Shown piece by piece: positions 15,718 to 23,472 of a stretch of DNA of 64,000 nucleotides (within the stretch, counting starts at the first letter, position 1; each line of letters begins with the position of its first letter). A program made the position numbers and the translations under genes. The notes below the pieces were generated by a model. The model was not told the DNA's origin. It saw nothing but the letters and a program-made list of their open reading frames with translations, and searched no databases. Source of the DNA: a virus; IMG/VR virus record IMGVR_UViG_3300032180_000001, positions 1 to 64,000 of that record. One strand, given 5' to 3'.

Positions 15718-16011
15718 CTATAACGGGCTCCACGGCACGACAGTGCAGTAGATCCTGCCGAGCAGAACGTCCGCGGGGCGGGCACGCCAGAGGATATGCC
15801 GGGCCTCTTCCGGCGTAATTTCCAGGTTCCTGATGTACTTCATGAAGTTGACATCGATCCAGTCTTTGGCTGCCCGGCCCTGCGCTCGGATCTGCTCTGC
15901 CTCCCCAACGGTAACGGTTACGCTGAGTAGCCAAGCGTTTCGGTCATTGTAGTAGAGGAGGCTGCCGTCTGGGAATCTCCACCACGTTTCCTTTTCGGGA
16001 GTACTCGTCAT
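15718..16011 (-). CDS. TPEEA/VPW-family small protein
   Basis: A 97-aa protein (MTSTPEKETWWRFPDG start, preceded by AGGGAAAAGG). It has a V/T-G-EAEQI first repeat, then LEITPEEARHILWRARPADV and the tail YCTVVPWSPL. Member of the local paralogous family. Confidence 0.6.
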   Translation of the reverse strand: MTSTPEKETWWRFPDGSLLYYNDRNAWLLSVTVTVGEAEQIRAQGRAAKDWIDVNFMKYIRNLEITPEEARHILWRARPADVLLGRIYCTVVPWSPL

Positions 16012-16361
16012 CCTTTTCCCTTTCCTTCCGGCTGCCACGGCACGACTGCCAGCCAGTATCGCTTCCCGTCGAGCAGCACGCTATGCGGGTTAGCACCATC
16101 GCGGATGAGAGCCGCTTCGTCCGGGGTAATGCGAAGGCTGACTGCCCATTGACGGGGAGCAATACGGGCTGGACAATAGATGAAGGCACCACGCTCGGCT
16201 TCATAACGAAAAGCCAGCTCTTGCGTTGTATTGAACTCAACGGTGCAATCGGTCATCGTGAAAGATTTTCGTCCTTCGAGCGCTTGGTATGAAGTAAGAG
16301 TTGGCGCGACACCGGAGAATTCTAGTGTGATCTCAACGGGGTAACGTCGGCACAGTCTCAC
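16008..16361 (-). CDS. TPEEA/VPW-family small protein
   Basis: A 117-aa protein whose GTG (16361) overlaps the stop of the small membrane gene (GTGA). It ends LRITPDEAALIRDGANPHSV ... RYWLAVVPWQPEGKGKG. Longer upstream frames are shadows of the RuvC gene. Confidence 0.6.
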   Translation of the reverse strand: MRLCRRYPVEITLEFSGVAPTLTSYQALEGRKSFTMTDCTVEFNTTQELAFRYEAERGAFIYCPARIAPRQWAVSLRITPDEAALIRDGANPHSVLLDGKRYWLAVVPWQPEGKGKG

Positions 16362-16474
16362 AGGATCCCCGCCAGAATCAGGGCTCCAAGTGTAATTGCG
16401 GCCAGGAACATGAGCGCGGCGATGAAGACGAGCCCGTACAGCAGGCACCCCAGGCCCTCGGCAAAGCCATCCAT
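16358..16474 (-). CDS. 38-aa single-pass membrane protein
   Basis: MDGFAEGLGCLLYGLVFIAA continues into LMFLAAITLGALILAGIL: essentially one long hydrophobic helix. It overlaps the 3' end of the RuvC gene by 97 bases in another frame and its stop overlaps the next GTG. AAAGG lies about 10 bases upstream. Role unknown. Confidence 0.55.
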   Translation of the reverse strand: MDGFAEGLGCLLYGLVFIAALMFLAAITLGALILAGIL

Positions 16475-16959
16475 GGTAACCGCGCCTTTCTTGAGAGTGG
16501 ATCCGGCAGCCCGGCATACCTGCATGCGGCAAAAAGCGCTACCCGAGCGCTGTCTCTGGCGTCGATGCTCTTGTTCGTCATCCCGTACAATTTAGTCGCT
16601 ACGAGCCTATTGTTGTCTGCCCAGGTCTTGACCTCGCTTGCGGTGTGCCATTTCCACTCAACAGGCAGCGCATTCAGGTCGGCGATCACCTTCCGGGTGG
16701 CAGCAGCCTGCGGTCCGGTGGCTCCGGCGCCCCGTCCGGGGATGAATTTTTCTCCCGCCGCGATGACGGCTGCCCCCGGGTCTGCCTGCCCACACGCCTC
16801 GACGAGGTACTGCACCAGCCCGAAGACCGCCCCATGGTTACAGCCATACACCGACCGCTCAGTAATAGTCAATTGCCCCGTGCTTTCTGCGGGGTCCAGC
16901 CGTAGTATAGTAACGCCCGTGAAAACACCTGGATCTACGCCAAGTACATAAAGGGTCAT
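16378..16959 (-). CDS. RuvC-like nuclease-fold protein
   Basis: A 193-aa protein starting MTLYVLGVDPGVFTGVTIL, the first catalytic strand of RuvC/RNase H folds (DPG...TG), with AAGEKFIPG as second strand (Glu) and IDARDSARVALFAACRY as the C-terminal Asp helix. This set matches phage RuvC-like Holliday junction resolvases. GAGGGAGAG precedes the ATG. The last 40 residues overlap another gene and look degraded. Confidence 0.7.
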   Translation of the reverse strand: MTLYVLGVDPGVFTGVTILRLDPAESTGQLTITERSVYGCNHGAVFGLVQYLVEACGQADPGAAVIAAGEKFIPGRGAGATGPQAAATRKVIADLNALPVEWKWHTASEVKTWADNNRLVATKLYGMTNKSIDARDSARVALFAACRYAGLPDPLSRKARLPWMALPRAWGACCTGSSSSPRSCSWPQLHLEP

Positions 16960-17204
16960 TGCTCTCCCTCTGGTTTCCATGGTACGATAACAAGCCGAAT
17001 CGGGCGCTGCGCTGTTACTTCCCAGTATTCGGTACCGGGGAATTTCTCGCAGGGCAGGCCAAGCTCGTCGCAGGTTATCACGTGCGGGCAGTAGCAGGAG
17101 CATTTCACGTGGCTGCCTCGACGAACGTGCCTTGTGCTCCCTGTCGGGTCACTATCCGTATCCGCATCCCGTGCAGCTGGCGTCAGCACACCCGCAGTCC
17201 TCAT
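16956..17204 (-). CDS. Cysteine-rich small protein with VPW tail
   Basis: An 82-aa protein whose ATG overlaps the upstream stop (ATGA) with GAAGGG before it. HVKCSCYCPHVITCDELGLP gives a cysteine cluster, and the end is RLVIVPWKPEGEQ. A GTG at 17108 is an alternative start. Confidence 0.55.
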   Translation of the reverse strand: MRTAGVLTPAARDADTDSDPTGSTRHVRRGSHVKCSCYCPHVITCDELGLPCEKFPGTEYWEVTAQRPIRLVIVPWKPEGEQ

Positions 17205-17788
17205 TGCCCTTCATTGTCGACCTCTTCCTGCCTTTCGCACCCGGAGCAGATATAGCCCTCTTCGAGGATGTAAACCTCGCTGCCGCAGTTGTAGCACCAC
17301 ATACGACCGGGGTCCGAATTCTGCTCGACGGGGCCGTAATGCCATTCAAGTTCTTCCCAAACCGTGGTGTCTGCCTTCGCCTTCATCTGGGACAGGTACA
17401 TGACTAGCCGATCCCAGTTCCAGAAACACCGTACGCCGGGTATGCAGTGGAACACGTGCTCGCGGGGGCCGACCACGTACAGGTCCTTGCCGAGTGCCGC
17501 GGCCATGCCAAGTTCCACGTGGCGGCCTCCTTTCCCGCCGCCATCAGCCTCTGTAAACGAGATCATCGCATCGGCGGCCTTAATGTCAGCGATATCGCGG
17601 GCCGCGACGTCTGAGCAGTACAACGGGTCGTCGGCTAGCTGCTGCGGCGTGAACGAACCCCGGCCGTACCTGCCCTCGGGAGCCTCGATCCACCGCGACG
17701 TGACCGTGTGCCCGAGCCCTTCCAGCTCGTCGCGGACGCCCCGCATCTCCTCATGGCGGCTGTACCGGGCAGCGAGGTAAAACTTCAT
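17201..17788 (-). CDS. Nucleoside 2-deoxyribosyltransferase-like protein with zinc ribbon
   Basis: A 195-aa protein. Residues 1-120 follow the nucleoside deoxyribosyltransferase-like fold: MKFYLAARYSRHEEMRGVRD, then KAADAMISFTE and GGRHVELGMAAALGK with the expected catalytic Glu. The C-terminus adds a CxxC...CxxC ribbon (MWCYNCGSEVY, YICSGCE). It could act in nucleotide salvage or nucleobase modification; specificity cannot be told. Confidence 0.75.
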   Translation of the reverse strand: MKFYLAARYSRHEEMRGVRDELEGLGHTVTSRWIEAPEGRYGRGSFTPQQLADDPLYCSDVAARDIADIKAADAMISFTEADGGGKGGRHVELGMAAALGKDLYVVGPREHVFHCIPGVRCFWNWDRLVMYLSQMKAKADTTVWEELEWHYGPVEQNSDPGRMWCYNCGSEVYILEEGYICSGCERQEEVDNEGQ

Positions 17789-17797
17789 TGCTTGCCT

Positions 17798-18028
17798 TCA
17801 CTTTCTTTCATGTTCCGGCTCGGGGTAATGCCTTTCGGTGGTTCGGTGCGACAGGCAGTGCCAAGGCTCCGGGTTCAGATCCGGGTCCAGGGCGGCGTAC
17901 GTATCCCGGCCGGGCGGCGGAATCCACGGGCCGTCAGCGGCATACCATTGGCGCTGAATATCCTGCCGGATAATCTTACCGCAGCCCGAGCAGGTGAACG
18001 ATCGGCTGCGATCCGGCTGAGGTTTCAC
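17798..18028 (-). CDS. Small zinc-finger-like protein
   Basis: A 76-aa protein with FTCSGCGKIIRQ and a later C-H pair (PWHCLSH). The GTG start has AAGGAG at a good distance. Function unknown. Confidence 0.6.
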   Translation of the reverse strand: MKPQPDRSRSFTCSGCGKIIRQDIQRQWYAADGPWIPPPGRDTYAALDPDLNPEPWHCLSHRTTERHYPEPEHERK

Positions 18029-18070
18029 GTTATTCTCCTTTCCCTCATCCGCCTCGACGAAATTTTCTGA

Positions 18071-18823
18071 TCACGAGACCGGCCCGCCAGCCACGTACAG
18101 AACCTGCCCGGAGACGAATCCCGCTGACTCGCTGGCGAAGTAGGAGATCGCTGCCGCCACGTCCTCGACTGCGCCGATCCGCCCCGCCGGGCACGCCCTG
18201 GCCGCCTGCGCCCGGAAGTCTTCGTAGGCGAGGCCGAGCCGCGCGGCGGTCGCCGCTGCCATGTCAGTGTCGATGAACCCGGGCGCGACCGCGTTCACGG
18301 TGATGCCGAACCTGCCCAGTTCCAGCGCCAGGGTTTTGGTGAGACCTTGCAGGCCGGCCTTGGCGGCGGAGTAGTTCGCCTGGCCCTTGTTGCCGAGCGC
18401 TGACGTGGAGGACAGGCTGATGACCCGGCCCCATCCGGCGACGACCATGAAATTCTGAACGGCGCGGGTCATCAGGAACGCACCGCGCAGGTGCACGTTC
18501 ATCACCGTGTCCCAGTCGTTGTCCGTCATCTTGAAGAGCAGGTTGTCCCGGATCACCCCGGCGTTGTTCACCAGTACGGTCGGCTCGCCCAGCCCGGCGG
18601 CCACTTTCTCTATCGCGACCTGCACCTGCTCGGCGCTGCTGACATCTGCTCCAACGGCAATCGCCTTCCCGCCAGTCTTCTCGATCTCACGGACGGTTTC
18701 CGCGCCCTGCTCTTCACTGAGGTCAAGGACTGCTACGGCCATTCCGTCGGCTGCCAGGCGCTTGGCGGTGCCTGCTCCGATGCCGCGGGCTGCTCCGGTG
18801 ACGATTGCGATGCGCTCGGTCAT
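18071..18823 (-). CDS. Short-chain dehydrogenase/reductase (FabG-like)
   Basis: A 250-aa classical SDR: TGAARGIG cofactor motif (residues 9-16), NNAG, catalytic Ser (SLSSTSA), YSAAK catalytic Tyr/Lys, and a C-terminal VSGQVLYVAGG. It is closest in pattern to 3-oxoacyl-ACP or acetoacetyl-CoA reductases and would use NADP(H). As a metabolic enzyme in the early operon of a phage-like element it is an unusual auxiliary gene, probably taken from a host. Confidence 0.9.
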   Translation of the reverse strand: MTERIAIVTGAARGIGAGTAKRLAADGMAVAVLDLSEEQGAETVREIEKTGGKAIAVGADVSSAEQVQVAIEKVAAGLGEPTVLVNNAGVIRDNLLFKMTDNDWDTVMNVHLRGAFLMTRAVQNFMVVAGWGRVISLSSTSALGNKGQANYSAAKAGLQGLTKTLALELGRFGITVNAVAPGFIDTDMAAATAARLGLAYEDFRAQAARACPAGRIGAVEDVAAAISYFASESAGFVSGQVLYVAGGPVS

Positions 18824-18867
18824 GATACTGCTTTCTCCTTGAGTGATGTTTCGTGCTTATCCACTGA

Positions 18868-19461
18868 TTAATCTTCCCACTGTACGTTAACCGGGTAGTC
18901 TTCGTGGCGTCCGCCATGCGAGCAGGCCCGGTCTCCGTTGCAGAACCATATGACGGAGGAGCGAGTTTGCCTTGCAACCGTTCGATGGCATCCGCCGCAT
19001 TCTCCGTACAGCCCCGCCTCTCCCGCAGGCTCCACGTCTTTCTCCCTCAGCTGCTCTATTTTTGCCTTGAGGTACCACGCTGCTTTTTCAAGATCTTCGA
19101 CAGCACTGACTCCAGGCTTCTTCCCTGCCCGGGAAACGTATTTAATGCAATTACCCAGCTCGAAGCCAAGATTCCACGCCCGGATAACTTTGATCGCCTC
19201 ATACGGGTTATCCTTGCCGCCATAGTGGGCCGGATGATCAACCGTCTCGGCGGAATTGTCTCGCTCTTCTCCGGCCCGAACCTCGTCTTCGTAGGGTGCA
19301 CCGGCTTCTTCCCTGGCTCGGACTTCCCGCTGCCGCTGGTGATCCCTGCGAATAGTCCCTCCGGCCGACGTGAAACGGTTCTCATGCTCGCACCAGGCCA
19401 CTGTTGTACCAGCCCTATGCGGCGGGAGCGAGTACCCGCACATCTCCAGGTCACCGTTCAT
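18868..19461 (-). CDS. DUF3310 (SaV-like) protein
   Basis: A 197-aa protein. The centre holds the DUF3310 signature: VDHPAHYGG, then YEAIKVIRAW, LGNCIKYVSRAGKK and EDLEKAAWYLKAKIEQL. This domain is common in phage nucleotide-metabolism regions, but its reaction is not established. The flanks carry Cys motifs (CEHENRF; CGGCHR...CNGDRAC). Its ATG overlaps the stop of the next upstream gene. Confidence 0.8.
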   Translation of the reverse strand: MNGDLEMCGYSLPPHRAGTTVAWCEHENRFTSAGGTIRRDHQRQREVRAREEAGAPYEDEVRAGEERDNSAETVDHPAHYGGKDNPYEAIKVIRAWNLGFELGNCIKYVSRAGKKPGVSAVEDLEKAAWYLKAKIEQLREKDVEPAGEAGLYGECGGCHRTVARQTRSSVIWFCNGDRACSHGGRHEDYPVNVQWED

Positions 19462-19666
19462 GGTCGTCTTCCTGGGTGAGTGCGATAACGGTTAGCATGG
19501 CATTGCGCGGCTTCTCGGCCTCGAGCATGGCGTGGAAGGTCTGGCTCAGGTGCAGTTTGCAGGCCAGCTGCCGGTCGTGTGCCCGGCCGCCGATTCCGAC
19601 AAGCCAGGCCGCCAGCCGCGTGCAGCGCAGCCCGTCTTTTCGGACAAGGAATTCGCACGTACTCAT
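19451..19666 (-). CDS. Small cysteine-containing protein
   Basis: A 71-aa protein (MSTCEFLVRKDGLRCTRLAA start; AGAGGTACCG upstream; ATGA overlap). CEF...RCTRLA...CKLHL resembles small zinc-binding phage proteins. Function unknown. Confidence 0.6.
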   Translation of the reverse strand: MSTCEFLVRKDGLRCTRLAAWLVGIGGRAHDRQLACKLHLSQTFHAMLEAEKPRNAMLTVIALTQEDDHER

Positions 19667-19833
19667 CGGTACCTCTTTTTCAGGACGAGCCGGTTGCACC
19701 GGGGGCATCGTTTTGATTTTCCGGTTGCCAGTGCCTGCAGCATGCCTTCCCGTTCCCAGTGCCGGTGCCGCCGGAGCACGCAGGCCAGCCGCCGGAAGCG
19801 GTACGCCAGGATGAGGCAGTGAATAATGGTCAT
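19663..19833 (-). CDS. 56-aa basic zinc-ribbon protein
   Basis: MTIIHCLILAYRFRRLACVL then a basic stretch and KRCPRCNRLVLKKRYR. One CxxC pair plus many Arg/Lys suggests nucleic acid contact. GAGG is 9 bases upstream; stop overlaps the next ATG. Confidence 0.6.
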   Translation of the reverse strand: MTIIHCLILAYRFRRLACVLRRHRHWEREGMLQALATGKSKRCPRCNRLVLKKRYR

Positions 19834-19834
19834 G

Positions 19835-20020
19835 TCAGCCGTCCTCACCGGTGATGCAGATCCGCTCTCGGTTGGTCGGGCACCCAGACATGCACCGGTA
19901 AGGCTCCGCTGCGAACGGGCAGAATACGTCAGTGCTGTCGAGGTAGCCGGTTTCTTCCGCGTGGCAGCGCGGCCCGGAATTCGTCCGAGGGTAATCATAG
20001 GCTGGCTTCGGTTCATCCAT
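19835..20020 (-). CDS. Small cysteine-rich protein
   Basis: A 61-aa protein, MDEPKPAYDYPRTNSGPRCH then VFCPFAAEPYRCMSGCPTNR. Four cysteines in the centre. Its ATG overlaps the preceding stop. Function unknown. Confidence 0.6.
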   Translation of the reverse strand: MDEPKPAYDYPRTNSGPRCHAEETGYLDSTDVFCPFAAEPYRCMSGCPTNRERICITGEDG

Positions 20021-20237
20021 TGCCCGGCCCGCCTTTCAGCCCCAGGTTTTTCATGGCGACCGCTTTCGCGAAATCTCGCACGATGGTGAACGCCTGCCCG
20101 TCGCTGAACCCGGCTACTGTAAGGTCCGTGTACATTGCATAAAGAGATCGGGCGTAATCCGTTGAGGCCCAGGGGTTGGGAACATCGTCGCTGATTCCTT
20201 CTTGAAATTCTTTATCGTTACCATTATTCTCATCCAT
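20013..20237 (-). CDS. Small acidic protein, complete member of a partly duplicated pair
   Basis: A 74-aa protein with VPNPWASTDYARSLYAMYTD then LTVAGFSDGQAFTIVRDFAK. The N-terminal half is repeated in the truncated copy at 20920-21012. Start MDENNGND is preferred by comparison with that copy. Function unknown. Confidence 0.6.
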   Translation of the reverse strand: MDENNGNDKEFQEGISDDVPNPWASTDYARSLYAMYTDLTVAGFSDGQAFTIVRDFAKAVAMKNLGLKGGPGNG

Positions 20238-20268
20238 GAGGACCATTTTTCTTTTAGTTTAATTAACT

Positions 20269-20297
20269 TTGCTAAATTTGGAACGAGCGCTTATAAT
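20269..20297 (+). promoter_or_regulatory. Sigma-70-type promoter for the HNH gene
   Basis: TTGCTA (20269-20274), 17-base spacer, perfect TATAAT (20292-20297), about 68 bases before the HNH start. The surrounding DNA is AT-rich compared with its neighbours. It would let the antisense homing gene be expressed independently. Confidence 0.55.
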
Positions 20298-20308
20298 GGA
20301 GACAGACA

Positions 20309-20341
20309 GCCCGGTCACGCTGACCAGAGCAGTGACCGGGC
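20309..20341 (+). other. Hairpin in the leader of the HNH gene
   Basis: GCCCGGTCAC (20309-20318) and GTGACCGGGC (20332-20341) form a perfect 10-bp stem with a 13-nt loop, between the promoter and the start codon. No U-tract follows, so it is more likely a leader structure than a terminator. Confidence 0.5.
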
Positions 20342-20364
20342 CTGACGCAGAACGGAGCTGCGCT

Positions 20365-20919
20365 ATGATCGATTATACCGAACGATGGCTGCCTATCGTC
20401 GGATACGAAGGCCTGTACGAGGTTAGCAACCAAGGGAGAGTGCGTAGCCTTGCTCGCTACGTTACCGGAGTCAATGGGACGCCTCGCCTGCTCTCCGGAA
20501 AGATACTGAAGCCATCGATTACGGAAAGACCTCGTGACTATCCGGCTGTCATGCTCAGTCGGGAGAACAAGCCTACACGACGGCCGATACACCTCTTGGT
20601 ACTCGAAGCTTTTGGGGAACCACAACCCGAAGGCACAGAAGCTCGACATGGGCCGGGTGGGAGATTTGATGCGTCGATCAACAATCTTTGCTGGGGTACT
20701 CGCGCCGAAAATCTCGGTCCTGACCGGGTTCGCGACGGAACCTCTAATCGAGGAGAGCAACATGGTAATTCTAAGCTTACCCGATGGCAGGTTCTTGAAA
20801 TCAGAAAGCGCGTAGCCAATGGGGAAAGTCAGCGCGCGGTAGCTCGTGATTACAACGTGTGTTTTCAAACGATAAATGATATCGTTCACATGAAAACATG
20901 GAAGCATCTTCCCGATTGA
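20365..20919 (+). CDS. NUMOD4/HNH homing endonuclease
   Basis: A 184-aa protein. ERWLPIVGYEGLYEVSNQGR is the classic NUMOD4 motif, followed by HNH_3 (PIHLLVLEAFGEPQPEGTEA, then INNLCWGT) and a C-terminal HTH (SKLTRWQVLEIRKRVANGES). GGAG precedes the ATG at 20365. Antisense to the operon; lies between a complete and a truncated copy of the same small gene. Confidence 0.9.
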   Translation: MIDYTERWLPIVGYEGLYEVSNQGRVRSLARYVTGVNGTPRLLSGKILKPSITERPRDYPAVMLSRENKPTRRPIHLLVLEAFGEPQPEGTEARHGPGGRFDASINNLCWGTRAENLGPDRVRDGTSNRGEQHGNSKLTRWQVLEIRKRVANGESQRAVARDYNVCFQTINDIVHMKTWKHLPD

Positions 20920-21012
20920 AGTGGTGAAGAGTGATCGGGCGTAATCCGTTGAAGCCCAGGGATTGGGAGCATCATCCGCTGGTACGCTTTGGTTTTCATT
21001 TTCGTCAGCCAT
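20920..21012 (-). pseudogene. Truncated 5' copy of the 20013-20237 gene
   Basis: MADENENQSVPADDAPNPWA then STDYARSLF matches the first half of the neighbour at 20013-20237 (VPNPWASTDYARSLY). Homology stops at the base after the antisense HNH stop codon; beyond that the frame is only the complement of the HNH gene. Confidence 0.75.
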
Positions 21013-21256
21013 TATTACGTCCTTCAGCTAGCCTTTTTATCCTTATCCTAGTTACCAGCAGGGTGCCTCCGACGCGTAGCAGCTCGCTGTCGCTCCAGAG
21101 TGTTATCGGCAGCCGGAACCCGATTCGCTGACAGGTTCGGTTGCAGCCGGGGCAGCTGCCGGCGGCCCACATTTTACACGGGCGGTCGTATGTCTCATCG
21201 GGATCGAAGACGGGTTCGCTGCCGCCGTTCCAGAGAACTATCTCAAGCCGAGTCAT
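21005..21256 (-). CDS. Small cysteine-containing protein
   Basis: An 83-aa protein starting MTRLEIVLWNGGSEPVFDPD; CPGCNRTCQRIGF forms a Cys cluster. The ATG overlaps the upstream stop. The LEIVLW stretch resembles the tail motif of other small proteins here, but at the N-terminus. Confidence 0.6.
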   Translation of the reverse strand: MTRLEIVLWNGGSEPVFDPDETYDRPCKMWAAGSCPGCNRTCQRIGFRLPITLWSDSELLRVGGTLLVTRIRIKRLAEGRNNG

Positions 21257-21468
21257 AGCGACCGGTCCTTCCCGCAGCGATAGCACCGCAGAACGGAGCT
21301 GTTAATCCCAAGGCCGAAAGTGCTCACGATCATGGAACCTGTGCAGCCGCAGTCCGGGCAGCAGTCGGGATCCCGGCAGTCGCACCACCTCTGGGCACGC
21401 GGTTCCCCGCAGGCAGGACAGTGCCAGAGCAGGAAGTCATCGAAGACGATCTCAAGCCGGACGCTCAT
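21253..21468 (-). CDS. Double zinc-ribbon protein
   Basis: A 71-aa protein starting MSVRLEIVFDDFLLWHCPAC. It carries HCPACGEP, CDCRDPDCCPDCGC and LRCYRCGK: at least two zinc sites. Coupled to the gene before it (AGATGAGC). Confidence 0.65.
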   Translation of the reverse strand: MSVRLEIVFDDFLLWHCPACGEPRAQRWCDCRDPDCCPDCGCTGSMIVSTFGLGINSSVLRCYRCGKDRSL

Positions 21469-21617
21469 CTGATAACCGCCATCACGTAGCTTTCGAGCAC
21501 TGCAATTTTTGGTCCCTGAGCGACCGTCTGGGGAGATTGACTGGTACAGACATTGTCCTGATGAGTCAAGGTCAGCCACGCGAGTTGCTTCGGCCTGGGG
21601 ATTTTTTGCACAGTCAT
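21465..21617 (-). CDS. 50-aa small protein
   Basis: MTVQKIPRPKQLAWLTLTHQ then ESYVMAVIR. The start overlaps the upstream stop (AATGA). No recognisable domain. Confidence 0.45.
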   Translation of the reverse strand: MTVQKIPRPKQLAWLTLTHQDNVCTSQSPQTVAQGPKIAVLESYVMAVIR

Positions 21618-21820
21618 TCGCGTTCCCGTATCCTCTCGTTCAGTGGCGTGCCCGTATCGGAGTGCAAACGGTATTCGTCGAGAGCATGGTCGATTGCGTA
21701 CCATTCAGGGCTGGATACCGGATACACGTCGCGCTTATTCCTTAGCCACGCCTCAACGATGTCTCCCCGGCTCGGCCGGAACCATTCCATTCTGCCTCCG
21801 CAATCACTCTCAATCGCCAT
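21614..21820 (-). CDS. Small protein, paralogue of 23465-23698
   Basis: A 68-aa protein. FRPSRGDIVEAWLRNKRDVY, EWYAIDHALDEYRLHSDTGT and PL..RIRE are shared with the product of 23465-23698 (FRPSRNDDVEAWLR...ADTGTPL). A small helical family of unknown function duplicated within the operon. Confidence 0.65.
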   Translation of the reverse strand: MAIESDCGGRMEWFRPSRGDIVEAWLRNKRDVYPVSSPEWYAIDHALDEYRLHSDTGTPLNERIRERE

Positions 21821-22214
21821 TCCTGATCTCCTCGTCCCACGACCGCCCGCGGCTGTCCACGATCACCTGGCCCGCTACGTCCAGCACCAGCCAGTTGTCC
21901 GGGGCGTCGTACTCGCCGGCCAGCAGCTCCGGTTCGTGCGGGTTACGGTCGGGGAAGCGCCACAGCTCCCACCCCGAGACACGCGTACAAACCACTCGAA
22001 AACCATACGGCAGGTCGAAGAGGCGAGTGCGCTGGATGCCAATAGTGGTGATGTAGAGGTCGTGGTAGCTGGGCGTGTTACCGTTCATGCCGATGTCCTT
22101 CCAATGAGCCTGAATACTTTGCTTAGCTAGCTCGACGGGATCACTGACGGGTTCGGTATCGGCTGCTAGTGCCTGTTCCCGCAACATTTGAAGACGCTCA
22201 TCCGGATCTGTCAT
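21810..22214 (-). CDS. Unrecognised 134-aa protein
   Basis: Starts MTDPDERLQMLREQALAADT; the C-terminal part is beta-rich (WLVLDVAGQVIVDSRGRSWD). The start overlaps the methylase stop. No known domain recognised. Confidence 0.6.
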   Translation of the reverse strand: MTDPDERLQMLREQALAADTEPVSDPVELAKQSIQAHWKDIGMNGNTPSYHDLYITTIGIQRTRLFDLPYGFRVVCTRVSGWELWRFPDRNPHEPELLAGEYDAPDNWLVLDVAGQVIVDSRGRSWDEEIRNGD

Positions 22215-22738
22215 TCCGTATATCCTCTAGCCAGCACTGCTCGTGTCATCGCTTCGGTTCCCGGAAAAAGATCATCGAATTCGTCACCGGGCTGCATGTT
22301 AAGCAAGTCCAGCACCCAGAGGCAGAATTTTTCCGGCTTGGCTCCGGTCAGGCCTTTCCGCAGGGTGATCGGCTCGGCTATAAAATCCTTCGGCGTGGTT
22401 TGCCTGCCTCCCTTCAGTGGCGGTGGATGATTCTTGTTCCGGCCTCCGTGAAAAATTACCGGCTCCCAGGCGTAAGCTGGCCGGACACCCTTCTTGAAGA
22501 TGCAGAAAGGCTTAACCCAGGCAGCAATACGCACGTCGGGCGGGCACAGCATCAGGATCTCGCGCAGCGAAGGGGAACTGCAAGACATTGCCCAGCCGTC
22601 CGGATAATCAGTTTTCAGCCTGTTAATCAGAAGAAGGTGTGTCTCTAGCTGATCCCAGCACCGGCCATCGGGATGATTATGCTCATAGAACTTTCCGCAT
22701 TTACCGAGATAGGGGGGATCGGCATAGGCAAATTTCAT
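22211..22738 (-). CDS. DNA adenine methyltransferase-like protein (DPPY)
   Basis: A 175-aa protein beginning MKFAYADPPYLGKCGKFYEH, with motif IV DPPY at residues 7-10 and W..KPFCIFKKGVRPAYAWEP later. This short methylase type is common in actinophages. No motif I FxGxG is evident, so it may be circularly arranged or rely on a degenerate site. GAGAGATACGGA precedes the ATG. Confidence 0.7.
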   Translation of the reverse strand: MKFAYADPPYLGKCGKFYEHNHPDGRCWDQLETHLLLINRLKTDYPDGWAMSCSSPSLREILMLCPPDVRIAAWVKPFCIFKKGVRPAYAWEPVIFHGGRNKNHPPPLKGGRQTTPKDFIAEPITLRKGLTGAKPEKFCLWVLDLLNMQPGDEFDDLFPGTEAMTRAVLARGYTE

Positions 22739-22818
22739 TCCGTATCTCTCCCTCGTGCCAGGTGATCCACGGCCTCGCGCAGCCATTCGCTGTAGCTGAA
22801 CTCATTGTCATCATTCAT
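22735..22818 (-). CDS. 27-aa peptide gene, part of a local duplication
   Basis: MNDDNEFSYSEWLREAVDHL then ARGRDTE-stop. Its last 16 residues equal the C-terminus of the protein at 23083-23472 (LREAVDHLARGGDTE). It lies in a 52-bp direct repeat (22733-22784 and 23081-23132, one mismatch). Probably a duplication remnant that keeps the operon's start-stop overlap. Confidence 0.45.
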   Translation of the reverse strand: MNDDNEFSYSEWLREAVDHLARGRDTE

Positions 22819-23086
22819 GCCGATGTCCTTCGCGACGACGGGCTTTTTCAGTCTGGGAATCTTCCGGTCGTGCCTTCAACCAGTCTCCGATCTCCTTTTC
22901 GGCGGCATCCCAGGCGTCTCTTGCGGTCAGCCAGCGCTGGGCAACGTCATCCGGGATTTCGACGGCATCCTCGCTGAACTGCTCTAGCTCACTTGCCCGG
23001 TAATCCGGATCGTCGTGAACGAAGTCTTCCTGGGTGCCGACGAAGAAGGCCGGGTACGCCTCTCCCATGTCCAGGATTAGTTTCAT
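22811..23086 (-). CDS. Small acidic protein
   Basis: A 91-aa protein starting MKLILDMGEAYPAFFVGTQE, with a helical acidic C-terminal half. Its leader (ACGGAATGAAA) is part of the same direct repeat as the methylase leader. Function unknown. Confidence 0.6.
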   Translation of the reverse strand: MKLILDMGEAYPAFFVGTQEDFVHDDPDYRASELEQFSEDAVEIPDDVAQRWLTARDAWDAAEKEIGDWLKARPEDSQTEKARRREGHRHE

Positions 23087-23472
23087 TCCGTATCTCCCCC
23101 TCGTGCCAGGTGATCCACGGCCTCGCGCAGCCGCCGCTCCAACACCGCTTCCCGTTCTTCCATCTTCTCGCTCATCTCCGCGAACGGCTTCACTCGCTGC
23201 ACCGCGTTGTACAGCATCTGTACTTCTGTCGGATCAAAAGCCAGCTCGACGGGACGTTCTTTTTTGCCTTCCTTTTCCTTCGCTGCGCTGATCTCCTCGT
23301 CAAGGTCATCCCAGTCGACGTTCCCGCACTGCGAGCAAACGCGCACCCAGTAAACCAGATGACCCGGCTTATGCTGGGCGACCCAGTGGTGTGCGCATCC
23401 CGGACGCGCCTCACATGGCCAAGACGTCGGGCTTACCAGGCTCTCACCGTGGGACAGCTTTTGCTCAGTCAT
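23083..23472 (-). CDS. Zinc-binding protein with coiled-coil tail
   Basis: A 129-aa protein: CEARPGCAHHW and RVCSQCGNVDWDDL give a four-Cys zinc site, and the C-terminus is a charged coiled coil (MSEKMEEREAVLERRLREAV). Similar zinc-ribbon proteins are common in actinophages. Function unknown. Confidence 0.65.
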   Translation of the reverse strand: MTEQKLSHGESLVSPTSWPCEARPGCAHHWVAQHKPGHLVYWVRVCSQCGNVDWDDLDEEISAAKEKEGKKERPVELAFDPTEVQMLYNAVQRVKPFAEMSEKMEEREAVLERRLREAVDHLARGGDTE

